Source of the DNA: Mastigamoeba balamuthi
Taxonomy: Eukaryota; Evosea; Mastigamoebida; Mastigamoebidae
Direction of reading: 5' to 3'
Assembly (NCBI GenBank): GCA_902651635.1
Contig: CACRSC010000025.1
Coordinates: 288,768-352,767 of the forward strand
Length of the DNA: 64,000 nt
Part shown: piece after piece, positions 41,358 through 52,369 of the stretch
Numbering within the stretch: position 1 is the stretch's first letter
Layout: every line of letters starts with the position of its first letter
The notes under the pieces: model-generated
Told to the model about the DNA's origin: nothing
Seen by the model: the letters and a program-made list of their open reading frames with translations, nothing else
The model's database searches: none
Position numbers and translations under genes: made by a program

Positions 41358-44300
41358 ATGGCCACCGCCGCAGCGCCCTGCGCCCTGGCAGCGCAGTGCC
41401 CCTGCACGTCGTTTGACCTGCGCTGCAGGGCCTGCACGCGCCCCCTCTTCCCCGCCCTCGACCCCGCAGACGTGCGCAGCCCCTCTGCAGCCCCTGCACC
41501 CCTGCACTCCCCCGGGGCACCTCGGGGGGCACGCCCTGCACACGGGACAGGCGCCTGCGTGGCGGGGGGCGTCCAGGAGCCCTCGGGGCGCAGTGTCCAC
41601 ACCCCAACAACCCCCCAGACACTGCACAGAGACTGCACACAACACACAGCACACAGCACACAGCACACAGCACACATAGAGAGCACAGCACAGCACAGAG
41701 AGCACACTGTGAACACAACACACAACACACAGCACAGAGAGCACCTTGTGAACACAGCACACAGCACACATAGAGAGCACAGCACACAGCACAGAGAGCA
41801 CACTGTGAACACAGCACGCACAGAGAGCACACTGCGAACACACTGTGAACACAACACAATACAGCACGGAGGGCACAGTCCCGCATGGCAAGGGGCGGTG
41901 CTGCGCTGCCCTTGACTCACGTGGACACACGCACGCGCACACACGGGCGCAGGCGACGGACCAGAAGCTGCTGGTCACCATCGAGATCTTCTGCAGCGTC
42001 CTCCGCAGGATGGCCGCCCTCAAGGTGCGTGTCTCCCTCTCTCTCTCCCCGTGGCGCGTCCCCTGTGCCTCTGTGCCCTCTATACTGTCTGTTGGCATTG
42101 GCCACACAGAGTCTGGCGTCTGTCGGGTGGCCCTTGGGCTGCCCCACAGAGCCCACAGCTGCGGGGGCGGGTGTGGCTCACGGAGTCGCGTGGGGCGCAG
42201 GGGTTCGACATGAAGGGGAGGGCTGCCGAGTTTGCGACGCAGCGGGACGAGGCGAGGGGCGTCCTCCTCGCCACCTTTGACGGCTACTTCGCCGCCGAGA
42301 GCGCTGAGGCCGCCCTCATCCTCGAGCGCCAGCACTACCGCCAGAAGGTCCTCGCCGAGCTCTGCTCCACCGGTCTGTGCCCCTCCCCCAGTGCCCCTCC
42401 CCTCCAGCAGCGCCCCGGACTCACAGCTCGCGTGCGTGCCCACTCGGCTCGGCGTCGCGTTGGCATCAGAGGAGGACTACCTCAAGGACCTCAGGCTCAT
42501 GCACACGGTGCGGCGTCCAGGGAGGGTCCCTCCCCTGCAGCTGACGCTCGGGGGTGGCCGCTGGGTGCTGGGTGCGCAGATCTGGGAGCCCGAGCTGGCC
42601 AGGGCGGCGGTGGTGGGGCCGCAGGAGATGGCGATGCTGTTCGCGACGATCCCGAGGCTCATCACGCTCTCGGAGGAGTTCCACCGCCTGCTGCGCGAGG
42701 CCAGGGCCCTCCCCGTCGCTCAGCAGGCCATCGGCAAGGAGTTCCGCGCCATGGTGCCCTTCATCAACGTCTACATCGAGTGAGCCCACCGGCACAGCCC
42801 CCCCAGAGGCCACACACATGGGTGGGGGGAAGATATTTTCCCACCACGTCAACAGCAGAGGAGGTGGAATTCCACGGCCTCCTGATGTCACTGCCCAGTG
42901 AAACAAACCCGCACGCTGACCACCCGGTACCGCGGGGACCAGGTACTGCGCGTCGCAGATGCAGCAGACGGAGCTGCTGAGCTCGATTGCGCGCAACTCG
43001 AGGCTGCGGGACGCGCTGGAGCGCATCCGCGTGTCGTCGCCCGAGCTGCGCAAGCTGGACCTGGCGTCCTTTGTCGCCAAGCCCCTGCAGCGCGTCACCA
43101 AGTACCCGCTCTTCTTCCGCGACCTCATCAAGAACACCGAGCTCGGTGGGGCACCCGCACACATCCCCCGATATCTCCCGATTCCGAGACTGATTCCAGG
43201 ATTTCATTCTGGCTGATTCGCGTATCTTCGCGGTCGGTATCTGGCATCGGAACCCTCCACGGCACCACGGCACGCAGACCACCCGGACTACAGGGAGCTC
43301 GAGGCCGTGGAGAAGGCGCTGGACTCTGTGCTGAAGAAGATCAACACGCGGACGCGGGAGCGGGAGACGATGATCCTGCTGAACAAGCTGCAGCCGAGCC
43401 TCGTGTGGCGCACGAGCGGCATCGACCTGATGCTCTCCAAGAGCGAGGCCCTCAAGCACGACGCCCTCAAGTGCGTCGTCAACGCCAAGGACTGCTCCTC
43501 GGCCTCCACCCCGCCGCCCTGCGCCCCCGCTGCCGCCCCTCCTGCGAGCAGCGGCGGCACTCCTGCCAGCAGCAACGCCAACGGCACCGCCAGCGAGGCC
43601 CCGGGCTCGCCTGCCTCCTCTGCCGCTGCTGCTGCTGCTGCAGCCCCTGCGCCAGCGCCAGTGCCAGTGCCAGCGGAGGGGCCACGCGAGCTGGACAAGG
43701 GCAACTGGGCGGGGCTCTTCAACAACGTGCTGCTGGTGTGCAGGACGCTCAGGGAGCGCTACTACGAGGTCGCCGCGCTGCCCACGCAGGGCATGGCCGT
43801 GTGCGACGGCCCCGACGGTGCGCCCTCTGCCCCCCAGCCCCTGCACTGACGGCGTACCGCCACGGGCAGACTCGATCGTGGTGACGCACGCCGAGCGGCC
43901 AGAGGAGGTCGTCCTCTACCCCAGGAGCTTCGGCGAGAAGCTGCTCTGGAGCAACGCGCTCAGCGACGCTGTCGCCAAGGCAGCGCAGGCGCCGCCCCTG
44001 AAGCCCGCACGCCTGCAGCCCTCCCGCCCTCGCAGCGCCCCCTCCCGTGGCTGACAGGCGCGCCCGCCGAGCAGCTGCAGGTCAGCGAGGAGCCCGCGGT
44101 GGCCGCGGCGGCGGCGGCAGCGGCAGCGGCGGCCGAGGAGCAGCAGTCGCCGTCGTTCATCCGGAAGCTGCTGAGCACGGGGTCTGTGCGCAGGGCCGAG
44201 GACGACCGCAGGCTCTCGCGCTCGTCGATCTACACGCTCTCGGCGAGCGTCGCGACGGCCGAGTTCATGGACGCGGCCAGGAGGCGCGAGCAGACCGTCA

Positions 44301-45770
44301 CGCCCGCCACCGCGTCCCCTCCGCAGGCGGCGGCGCCCGCGGGCGGCCACGGGCGCGAGCACTCGACGACGTGCGCGCACACGCACGCGGCTGCCAAGGA
44401 GATGGCGCGCACGCACCGCCTGAGCTCGCGCAAGCACCGCAGGAGCCGAGTGCGCCCCGCCCTCCCCTCGCACACGCGTCTCACAGCGCTGCGCTCGCGC
44501 TCCCGCTGCGCAGTCGTTTGACGCGCTCTGCGGGCGCGGGGAGAGCAAGGCGCCGCCGCCGAGCTACGAGGAGAGCCAGGCGGCGACGGGCGAGGAGGCG
44601 AGGAAGGCGGCGCTGGTGGCGGCGGCGTTCGGGGGGAAGAAGCGGAGCAAGGAGGCGCGCGGGGCGGCGGTGTTCGTGCCCGACCCGTCGGTGCTCGCGA
44701 GGACCACCAGCGAGAAGGAGCTGCCGCTCATGCGCGCGCGGGCCCGGCAGCTCGTGACGCCCGACAAGGCGACGCTCGCGCGGCAGCCCAGCGCCGACTC
44801 GGCGGTGTTCGCGCAGCACAGGGCGCACGAGCCCGCCGCTGCGCCGCCCGAGCGCCTCAGCTGCCCAGAGCCCCAGCCAGCGGCCGCGGCTGCCGGGGGC
44901 CCGGGGGAGGAAGCCACGCCGCTGGAGCAGCGGGGCGAGGAGGAGGGGCAGCTGTGCGAGCCGCCAGAGGCTGAGACCCTCGCGGCGACGATCGGCAAGC
45001 CGCCGGCGAGGCCACCGCCCAAGCCCGAGTCGAGCACGTCGCCGGCGCCCCCGGAGCAGACGACCTCGGCCCCGAGCACTCCGCAGTGCCCGCGCGCGGG
45101 TGCCGCCGCTGGCCGGCTCTCGGGAGGCGTTGGGGCCACTGTTGCTGTTGCAGCCTCTGGCCAGCCGTCGGGAGGCTCCCAGGCCACTGCCGCGGTTGCT
45201 GCCACCGCTCGGCTGTCGGGAGGCGTTGGGGCCACTGCAGCGGTCGCAGCCTCTGGCCGGCTCTCGGGCGGCTCGCAGGCCACTGCTGCGGTTGCCGCCG
45301 CTGGCCGGCTGTCGGGCTGCGTTCGGACCACTGCGGATGCAGCCACTGCTCGGCTGTCGGGCGGCGGCGTGGGTGGTGCCACCGCCGCTGCGGTTGCCGA
45401 GGACTCGCTGGGGGCGGCTGCCAGGACTGCGGTCGCAGACGCCAAGGAGACGGCGAATGCGCAGGCGCAGACACACGAGAGCGGAGGGCAGGCGCCCCCT
45501 TGTCCCGCTCCGCCTGCAGCGCCTCCAGTGCCTAGCACGCCGGTGCCGAGGGCTGCGATGGAGAGCAGCGCGGAGCAGTGCAAGGACAAGGAGAGCGCAG
45601 GGGAGCACCCAGCGGCGGAGGCCTCGGGGCACAAGAAGGCAGAGGAGCGCGGCACAAAGGCGCCGAGCGGGCCGAGCGGGCGGCCGCTGCCGAGCCTGCC
45701 GCAGAGGAGGCCGCAGCAGCCGCCGGCAAAGCCCACGTGCCCCCCGCCGCCAGCAGTGGCCGCCAAGTGA
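41358..45770 (+). CDS. RhoGEF (DH-PH) with long low-complexity tail
   Basis: Exon 1 (41358-41471) starts MATAAAPCALAAQCPCTSFD and is Cys-rich. Exons at 41953-42024, 42201-42372, 42470-42507, 42580-42779, 42943-43145, 43278-43817, from 43870, from about 44081, and to 45770 join in frame. The DH domain is VLAELCSTEEDYLKDLRLM, then MAMLFATIPRLITLSEEFHR, INVYIEYCASQMQQTELLSS, and the signature LASFVAKPLQRVTKYPLFFR. The PH domain is GNWAGLFNNVLLVCRTL, then VVTHAERPEEVVLYPRSFGE ending KLLWSNALSDAVAK. It exchanges GDP for GTP on Rho-family GTPases. An Ala/Ser/Pro insert lies inside the PH domain. The ~600-residue tail has Ser-rich helices (SPSFIRKLLSTGSVRRAEDD), 16-residue RLSGG repeats and Pro-rich SH3-type ends (PPARPPPKPESS). 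The intron after the PH domain may use a GC donor (AAG|GCAGCG). About 1,050 residues. Confidence 0.85.
41630..41870. repeat. Intronic CACAGCA/GAACACA minisatellite-like tract
   Basis: Variants of ACACAGC, AGAGAGCACA and GTGAACACA repeat for about 240 bases inside the first intron (41472-41952) of the RhoGEF gene. Units are imperfect and grouped into higher-order blocks of about 50 bases (CACAGCACAGAGAGCACACT and similar). It creates long chance frames on both strands that are not genes. Confidence 0.75.
45105..45395 (+). repeat. 48-bp tandem repeat in RhoGEF tail (16-residue units)
   Basis: At least five in-frame units of about 16 residues read RLSGGVGATVAVAASG, QPSGGSQATAAVAATA, RLSGGVGATAAVAASG, RLSGGSQATAAVAAAG and a diverged fifth. 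Alternation of VGAT and SQAT units suggests a 32-residue higher-order period. The RLS element recurs as a possible basophilic kinase site. Confidence 0.8.
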
Positions 45771-45990
45771 CCCGCTATTGACACAGGGAGCGGACACAAC
45801 GCCCGCACTCCCGCCCTCGCCACGACACAAGACACAACCCGCACGGCAGCGAGGGGACCGCGACGTACAGAGACCGCCCAAGTGGGCTGGCCGCGCTGAT
45901 CCTCCCCGCGACACCGACACACAGGCACCACCAGCATGCAATAGTTGATTTACTTCTTTTATTCCCATACTTTCCGAGGCCGAGTTCGCG
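45672..45990 (+). repeat. Segmental duplication of RhoGEF 3' end, copy 1
   Basis: The last ~100 coding bases, the stop and ~200 bases of 3' flank recur at 48038-48340 in the same orientation. The match is close and includes the downstream word ATGCAATAGTTGATTTA. The duplicated unit ends shortly after this word in both copies. Copy 1 is the functional gene end. Confidence 0.8.
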
Positions 45991-46279
45991 CTACATGAGC
46001 AGTCCCCACGACGTGAGGAGATCAGGCACTCGACGGGCGAGACGGAGGCGATAAAGGACGAAGAGTTGCCATGTTCAACCTCGAGCTCAGAGAATGCGTA
46101 GAGCTGTCGGACATAGGGCGTCTTTCTCTATTTTTCGGCCGATGTCGTCAACGCGTCTCGAGAGGCCTCTACGCCCCCGCACGCGAAATCACACCCGCCG
46201 GGACTGCACTCCCGGACCCTCTCGCGGTCAGCTCTGGCTCAGACGGGAGCCACCACAAATGCTTCCTTCCAGGATGTCC

Positions 46280-46745
46280 GCTCCAAGGTAGTACGCACGC
46301 TGGTGTGATCCAGTCTGTGAAAAGTAATTATGATGACGATACATGTATCTCTCTGACGTAACATACTATTCAGCACGAGGGAGAAATGCCCAGAGCATGA
46401 ATTGGACTTCGAAGAATACAAAAAATGGAGACACGATTATGCTGTGCATTTGCCAAGGAATTCGCAGGAAAAGATGTCCACAGAATGTTCTGCAAGGAAA
46501 TAAATCAAGCGTCATCAGGTGCAGCATTGGTGCAGAACTTTGTCTTATGTGCAATCACCAGACCAGTAGCGTATCACCCAGGGCCTCTGGGGCGTGCACA
46601 CGTGGATCAGCAAACCCGGATTGTGAATATTTCGTGCCAAGGGAGTCCGTGGGTCGCACAGTGACGGTGCACTCTCGTGTGATTCAGTCTGAGAATACTA
46701 GTTGTGATGACGTTACACATATCTGTCTGACGTAACACACGAATT
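46280..46745 (+). repeat. Direct repeat of about 70 bp (46305-46372 and 46672-46740)
   Basis: Two related segments, both containing TGTGAT-CAGTCTG, TGATGACG and TCTCTGACGTAACA or TCTGTCTGACGTAACA. They are about 370 bases apart. They may be duplicated regulatory DNA, since the shared TGACGTAA core resembles a CRE/bZIP site. No gene lies between them. Confidence 0.5.
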
Positions 46746-46858
46746 CGGCAAGGAAAACGCTTGGCGTTCTCTTGATTTCCTCTTGTGCATTTCCAGCTTT
46801 CTCTTTTGCAAAGGTTTGGGATATCTTGGTGGTTGGGAAGTCATTTTATCATTTAACC

Positions 46859-47164
46859 ATGGCACAAGCAGCCCCCCGTCATCTTCACAACTACGACAAT
46901 GTGGCGACAACAGTGGCCACCCTTCCTGGAGACTCGGGCTGCACCCAGGTGGCAATGGAGGTGTTCAACGCCATGTACCAGCCCCCGCAGATCGCACCTT
47001 TCACCATCTCCTGTCGGCAGTGCTGCGTGGCGCTCCTTCAGTCTCGTGGCTATGTTGTCCAGTACCCTTACCAGCGTGAGATTGTTGTCTGGACTGTGCA
47101 CACCGAGCTTTTCTCCACATTCTATTCATTGCTTCCTGTAGGATGTACTACTGCCTCCCCGTAG
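46859..47164 (+). CDS. Small hypothetical protein (101 aa, or 79 aa if spliced)
   Basis: ATG at 46859 opens MAQAAPRHLHNYDNVATTVA and AFTISCRQCC-like sequence (IAPFTISCRQCCVALLQSRG). A 66-nt GT-AG intron (47076-47141, GTGAGA donor, TTCCTGTAG acceptor) can be removed without changing frame, ending YPYQRCTTASP. No family is recognised. The direct repeat with bZIP-like cores lies just upstream. Codon use is less GC-biased than in the large genes. Confidence 0.4.
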   Translation: MAQAAPRHLHNYDNVATTVATLPGDSGCTQVAMEVFNAMYQPPQIAPFTISCRQCCVALLQSRGYVVQYPYQREIVVWTVHTELFSTFYSLLPVGCTTASP

Positions 47165-47482
47165 TGAGTATGTGGGCTGTATCATTCGCCCCTCGGGAAG
47201 GGGAAGGGGAAACGACCCGACGAGTCCACAGATCTCTACAGAAACCGCCCAAAACCTCGGTCATCCCATATTCAGTCAGTTGGTAAACCACGGCCACACC
47301 TACCAAGCCTACAAATTCCCCTCAGCTCCAGTGCAGAACCAATCTTCTGAATTATTCCCTGACCTCTGATTTGAGATCGCACTCGGGGTGGAAATGACCC
47401 TAAGGCTGGAAACTGTGGCAGTGCTACAAATTACTGGCGGGGATCTGCAGGTTCTTCTTCACCATTACACGTCTTTCGACTA

Positions 47483-47722
47483 ATGGACTGTCAGCTGGCT
47501 CAAATGAGTTTGGGAGATGCAGCAATCTTCGAGCACTGGAGAGAGAGAGAACAGCTGGCAGCCATCTGCGGGTATTGCCGTATAAGAAATGTAGTCACCT
47601 CAAAGAAAGGCAAGGCCAGCAAAACTGAGGACAACAAAGTTGAGGGAGATGAAGCTGAGGATGACGAAGGCGATGTCAGCAAGCTCTCCCGCTCTTTTGA
47701 AAAGATAGCAGTGAAGGACTGA
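47483..47722 (+). CDS. Small acidic hypothetical ORF (79 aa)
   Basis: ATG frame MDCQLAQMSLGDAAIFEHWR, then a Lys/Glu/Asp-rich end (EGDEAEDDEGDVSKLSRSFE). It could be the last exon of a gene that begins further left (a frame at 47172-47369 precedes it), but no convincing splice pair was found. Function unknown. Confidence 0.3.
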   Translation: MDCQLAQMSLGDAAIFEHWREREQLAAICGYCRIRNVVTSKKGKASKTEDNKVEGDEAEDDEGDVSKLSRSFEKIAVKD

Positions 47723-48037
47723 GCTCATCCACCACTGTATCTTTTCACGCCATTCTAACCACTGAAATCACCACCACGCGTGTCTGTGCAAGTCAGATTA
47801 ACCAAAGAAAGTCCCAACTCCACTGCTCTTTGCACTGTGTCACAGTTTACTTTATAAATGCCTACTGTATACTTGTTAAGGTGGAGCGAGAGGTGAAAAT
47901 GGTGAGAGTCTCCATGGGCATAAGGTGAACACTCCTGTGTCGTAACAGAGGCGGCACAGAAAGATGCCCGTGGGAGCCCGGGGCGCAGTGTTTTCAGCTC
48001 CAGTGGTAGAGAGCAAGAGAACCCAACACTAAGGCAC

Positions 48038-48340
48038 TGAGCGGACGGCCACTGCCGAGCCTGCCGCAGAGGAGGCAGCAGCAGCCATTGGCAAAGCCCA
48101 CGTGCCACCCGCCACCAGCAGTGGCCACCAAGTGACCCACTATTGTCACAGAGAGCAAATACAATGCCCGCCCTCCTGCCCTCGCCACGACACAAGACGC
48201 ACCCGCACGGCAGCAAGGGGACCGCGACGTACAGAGACCACCCAAGTGGGCTGGCCGCTGATCCTCCCCGCGATACCGATGCACAGGCATCACCAGCATG
48301 CAATAGTTGATTTATTTCTCCTAATTCCCAAATTTGCGGG
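48038..48340 (+). repeat. Segmental duplication of RhoGEF 3' end, copy 2
   Basis: Same-orientation partial copy of 45672-45985. It starts inside the former coding sequence (CTGCCGAGCCTGCCGCAGAG shared), lacks the upstream gene, and has several substitutions, so it is a non-functional gene tail. The insert between the copies is about 2.05 kb. Confidence 0.8.
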
Positions 48341-48587
48341 GCCGAGTCACTAAGACGACTGCAGAGCCGTCATGTGGGGCCATAGGTTCTACACGACAGG
48401 GAGCAGAATGAGGGTGCCCAATACGCAAACCGCAGATGACATGCAATCGCAGCAGTTCGTGCAGACAAGCCTCATGATGAGCAGGCTCGACACGAGAAGA
48501 TCATTGACAAACTTGATCGACATCATTGCCGCACAAGTGCTGTGGCCGTCAACTGCCCTCTCACCACTCGAGGCTGTGGGTGCTCGG

Positions 48588-50081
48588 TCAGGTGCTCGCC
48601 ACTGGGTGTGTCCTGTCCTTTTTCATGTTGCGGTCCCAGAGGCCCATGAGCGTGCCGAGCGTGGTCAGCAGCGCGCCGCCGACGACCCACGCGAGCAGGG
48701 CCCCCACGTGCTCGCCGACCTCCTCGGGCAGCGCGTCGAACTCGACGTGGCGCAGCAGCCTGACGGCGTGGTACATGGGCAGCAGGCGCCCCACGGCCCC
48801 CCAGCCCTCGCCGATGGTGTGCAGGTCAAAGGGCCCGCTCGAGCTGACGATCTGGACCATCAGCAGCAGAATCGACGAGAAGCGGCCCGGCAGCCCCAGG
48901 CACGTGATCAGCGGGAACACGACGCCAGCGCCCAGCGAGAGCTGCGCCAGCATGTACGTGGCCCACAGCGCGCCGTAGCCGTGGGCGACGGGCATCCGGA
49001 GAGCCCGCAGGACCGCGACAATGGCCGCGCAGTCGCAGGGCACCGAGGCGAGCAGCACAGTGAAGCGCATGGCGACCACGTAGGCCCGCGAGACGCGCAC
49101 GCCAGAGGGGCCGGTCATGCGGAGGTGGAAGAGCGAGACGGCGGCGAAGACGCAGATGAGGCTGGCGACGTTGAGGAACACGAGGCTCGTCAGCTGCGTG
49201 AGGAACCAGCCCGTCTTCATCCCCGCGTTGATGCTCGCCACCCGCAGGCCCAGCGGCGCGGCCCAAGCGTCGGCGGGGCAGCTCTCGGCCACGGGGCCGA
49301 AAGTCCCCGCCAGCATACCGTGCGCGACCCTGAGGGCGAGCCCCTGCGCCAGCGAGGAGACCTGCAGGAAAGGAGGAGGAAGGAGGCACACTGAGCGAAC
49401 GACATAGAATGCGCAGCAGCGTCGGCAACGCACGACACTCTCGACGGCGGCAGAGGTGGAGTACTGCTTGCCCAGGTCGTCCACGTACACCATCGTGTTG
49501 GCGTAGCTCGCCGTGCGGTTTGTCCCTTTGCCGCTGAGGGCCTCTACGAGGGAGAGAGGGGACGAGGGACGTCAGGCTGGGCGCGAGGGCCACGGAACAC
49601 GGAGAGCAGACGGACGCACTGGCGAAGCTCGACGAGAAGCCCTCGGGGATGTAGAGGCCCCCGAAGTAGTGGTTGCGCCACACAGAGTCGCGCAGCTCGC
49701 CCAACGTGCGGTGGTCGCTCAGCACGTGCCACCTGAGCGCCGCCGAGTGCCCCAGCGCCTCGACCACGAGCTCTGTTCGTTGTGTGAGGAGCAGAGCTGA
49801 AAGGAACGAAGTCGAAGCGGAGCGCAACTGCCCAGGTCGACGGTGACGTTACCGGGGCGCGTGGCGGGGGTGTCGGCGTTGAGGAGTGCGACGGGAACGT
49901 TGTCGAGCCTGCCGGCGGGGTCCCAGAGGCCGCCGATGTAGATGAGGCTCATGCAGACGGCCAGCACGCTGAACGAGGCCGTACCCACCAACGGCATCAT
50001 CACCGTCTTGCGCCGCACAAACGCCAGCGCACGCACCGGCAGCGCACCCCAGCGCCCCGCGCGGGCGGCCGACGACGGCAT
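48588..50081 (-). CDS. YhgE/Pip-like polytopic membrane protein (ABC-2 fold), copy 1
   Basis: Start MPSSAARAGRWGALP at 50081, then TM1 (MMPLVGTASFSVLAVCMSLI) and the family hallmark IGGLWDPAGRLDNVPVALLN (YhgE/Pip consensus WDPYGRLDxLPVAVVN). An extracellular region follows (RHNYFGG-type: VWRNHYFGGLYIPEGFSSSF), then the C-terminal membrane block: GMKTGWFLTQLTSLVFLNVA, FTVLLASVPCDCAAIVAVLR, YGALWATYMLAQLSLGAGVV, MVQIVSSSGPFDLHTIGEG and LLPMYHAVRLLRHVEFDALP. Bacterial relatives include phage-infection protein and YhgE. Fungal relatives are SNG1-type resistance proteins. The substrate is unknown. Four exons, GT-AG, with the first intron also compatible with a GC donor. It is divergent from copy 2, with starts 303 bases apart. 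Confidence 0.72.
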
Positions 50082-50383
50082 TGCGGAGAGCGGGCCCAGG
50101 GCGGCGGTGAGGAGCGCAGGAGTCTGAGAGAACTCTGGAATGGACTCGTCTCTGAACCCCGGCAGAAAAGGGCCCGGAACAGGTAAAAAGAACACAGCAG
50201 CCAGTCACCACTTCATCCACGGGCGCTGCCTAACAGGGCTACACTCCATCACAGGCAACCGATGGTGGTAAAAGCGGCAAAAATGCACGGAAAACCGTTC
50301 AGACTCCCCAAACACACGTGGCGGGGGTACTCACTGCCTGTCCGCTCTCCGGGGGCAGACACTTGCGCAGCAGAGAGACAGCC
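50082..50383. promoter_or_regulatory. Bidirectional promoter region between two YhgE/Pip-like genes
   Basis: 302 bases separate the two ATGs. The region is less GC-rich in its centre (about 50190-50300). No motif could be assigned with confidence. Co-regulation of the pair is an inference from the head-to-head layout. Confidence 0.5.
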
Positions 50384-52159
50384 ATGGCGGAGGTGGAGCT
50401 CAAGGACCACGCGTCGCCGCCCTCCGCGTCGCCCGACCTCTCGACGGAGTCGCAGGCGCAGCGGCAGCAGCAGACGACGGCGGCGGCGACAGAGACGGCG
50501 TCGGCCGGGGAGCTGCTGCACAGCCGGGCGCTCTCGTCGTCCTCGGCGGCGTCGTCGGTGTCGGTGCTGGCGGTGCTGGGCGAGACGCTGCCCGCCGTCG
50601 TCGAGACGTCGATCGCGTGGCTCAGCCGGCACGACCCCGACATCAACGTGGCCGAGGCCGCCGTCGACGTGGTCTCTGTGGTGCCCGTCTACCCCGCCGA
50701 GCAGCTCGAGGTCGACCGCTGCGAGCGCAGGCAGCGCGACAGCGACGCCCGGGCCGCCTCGCGCCGCAAGCTGCACGCCGTCTCGGTGGCGGTGCCCGCG
50801 GGCCTCGCGGTGGTGACGCTGCTGTTCGTCGCCGCCGTCAGCTGCATCTACTGGGTGCCGCTGTGGAGCCCGTTCGACCACCTCCACAGGATGCCCGTGG
50901 GCGTCGTCGACGCCGACGTGCCCTACCGCAGCGCCGCGTCCAACCGCAGCGTCTCGCTGGGCGCCGCGCTCGTCGCCGCGCTGCGGGGGTCCGGGAGGGT
51001 CGGCGTGCACGCGCTGCCCGCGGGTACGACGTACGCGAGGGCGCGGCAGCTCGTGCGCAACGACGACTACTGGTCGGTTCTCTGGATCCCCAGCAACTGC
51101 TCGTCGACCTACGGCAGTGCGCTCTCAACTCCCCTCATCCCAGCCCTCGGTTCCGTCTTCCTGACGGCGCGGCAGAGGCGTACTTCGAGGGGTCGGGCGC
51201 GAAGGGCTACAGGAACGCCGTCTACTACATTCAGGACCCCGCCAAGCAGACCACCACGAGCGGCGCCGTCGAGAAGCTGGTGAGGGGTCTTCTCTCGCTT
51301 CCCTCGGCCCTATGTCGCTCACGTGTCTCGATGGGCCCAGGTGAGGGCTGTGCTCGGCGCGGTGGTCTCGCGGGTCGTCCGGTCGGCCTTTGATGGCTCG
51401 ATGCCCCCGCACGCCAACGCCACTCCTGCCGCTGCCCTCCTGGAGCCCCTCACGGTCGTCTCGGACAGCCTCTTCGTCGTCTCCAAGAACGGCTGGCACG
51501 CCCACTCCCACGCACACGCCACACGCCCAGCAGCAGCCAGCCCACTGACGCAGCGCCGCACTCACGGCAGGTCGATGGCGGTGTACCTGACGGTCACGTT
51601 CCTCTTCAGCACGGCGATACTGAGCACGCTGACCCTCGCGTCGGCCATTCACCGCCAGGACAGCGAGCGCCTGCTGGGCTTCTGGCACGTCGTCCTCGCG
51701 CGCTACGCGGGCACCGCCGCCATCCTCGCCGCGGCCGCCGGGGCGCAGGTGGCCGTGCTGGCGGGGCTGGGGATGCCCGCCTCCCGCGGCCACGCGCAGG
51801 TCTGGGGCGTCCTCTACCTCTCGGCGCTGGCGCTCTCGGGCATGGTCAACGCGCTCTTCGCCTGGCTCGGGTTCCTGGGGCTGCTTCTGGGCCTGCCGCT
51901 GCTCTACGTCGGCATCGTGTCCAGCGGTGGGCTCTACCACATCGCGCTGCTGCCCGCTTCGTGGCACGCGGCCGCCTACGTCCTGCCGCTCTGGCACTCG
52001 GTCAGCGCGTGGCGCCACTCGTGCTTCGGCACGCTGCCCCGCCAGTACGCGATGCACATCGGCTGCCTCGTCGCCTGGGCCGTGGTCGCCCACGCCGTCG
52101 GCGTCCTGGGCCTCCGCTACGGCTGGGGCGACAAGAAGATGAAGCGCAAGACAAACTGA
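50384..52159 (+). CDS. YhgE/Pip-like polytopic membrane protein (ABC-2 fold), copy 2
   Basis: Start MAEVELKDHASPPSASPD. Unlike copy 1 it has a ~125-residue cytosolic Ser/Ala-rich head before TM1 (VSVAVPAGLAVVTLLFVAAV). The hallmark region is YWVPLWSPFDHLHRMPVGVV. Extracellular segments follow (DDYWSVLWIPSNCSSTYGS, RNAVYYIQDPAKQTTTSG). The C-terminal membrane block is AVYLTVTFLFSTAILSTLTL, RYAGTAAILAAAAGAQVAVL, GVLYLSALALSGMVNALFAW, YVGIVSSGGLYHIALLPASW and VLPLWHSVSAWRHSCFGTLP, with a basic tail (DKKMKRKTN). Four or five exons with GT-AG introns. The stop is followed after a few bases by a TCAATTGA word (52163-52170). It is convergent with RPGRIP1L. Confidence 0.72.
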
Positions 52160-52369
52160 TATTCAATTGAATGCACATTAGAACAACAGGCGGTCCCGGC
52201 GCTGTGCCCTTCCGCGCGGACCAGCGCGGGCCATTTCCCTGTGCAGCTTCGGTGAGGTGGTCCTACGCTCCTCAGCCAGTGGGACCCGCGACGAACGAAG
52301 TGTGGCCGCATGGATTCAATTGTTTTTACAATTCCCGAATCTATGTAAAAAGCTCCGCCCCCCGGGGAG
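52160..52369. other. Convergent intergenic interval
   Basis: 210 bases between the stops of YhgE-like copy 2 and RPGRIP1L. No gene. Confidence 0.5.

Noticed and set aside
41640-41870. CRISPR-like appearance of spaced short repeats
   Set aside because: Units are degenerate, contiguous and inside a eukaryotic intron. No constant repeat with unique spacers.
41085-42443. Long Cys/Val/Leu-rich minus-strand frames over the RhoGEF first intron
   Set aside because: Created by translation of the CACAGCA repeat tract. They vary only with repeat phase.
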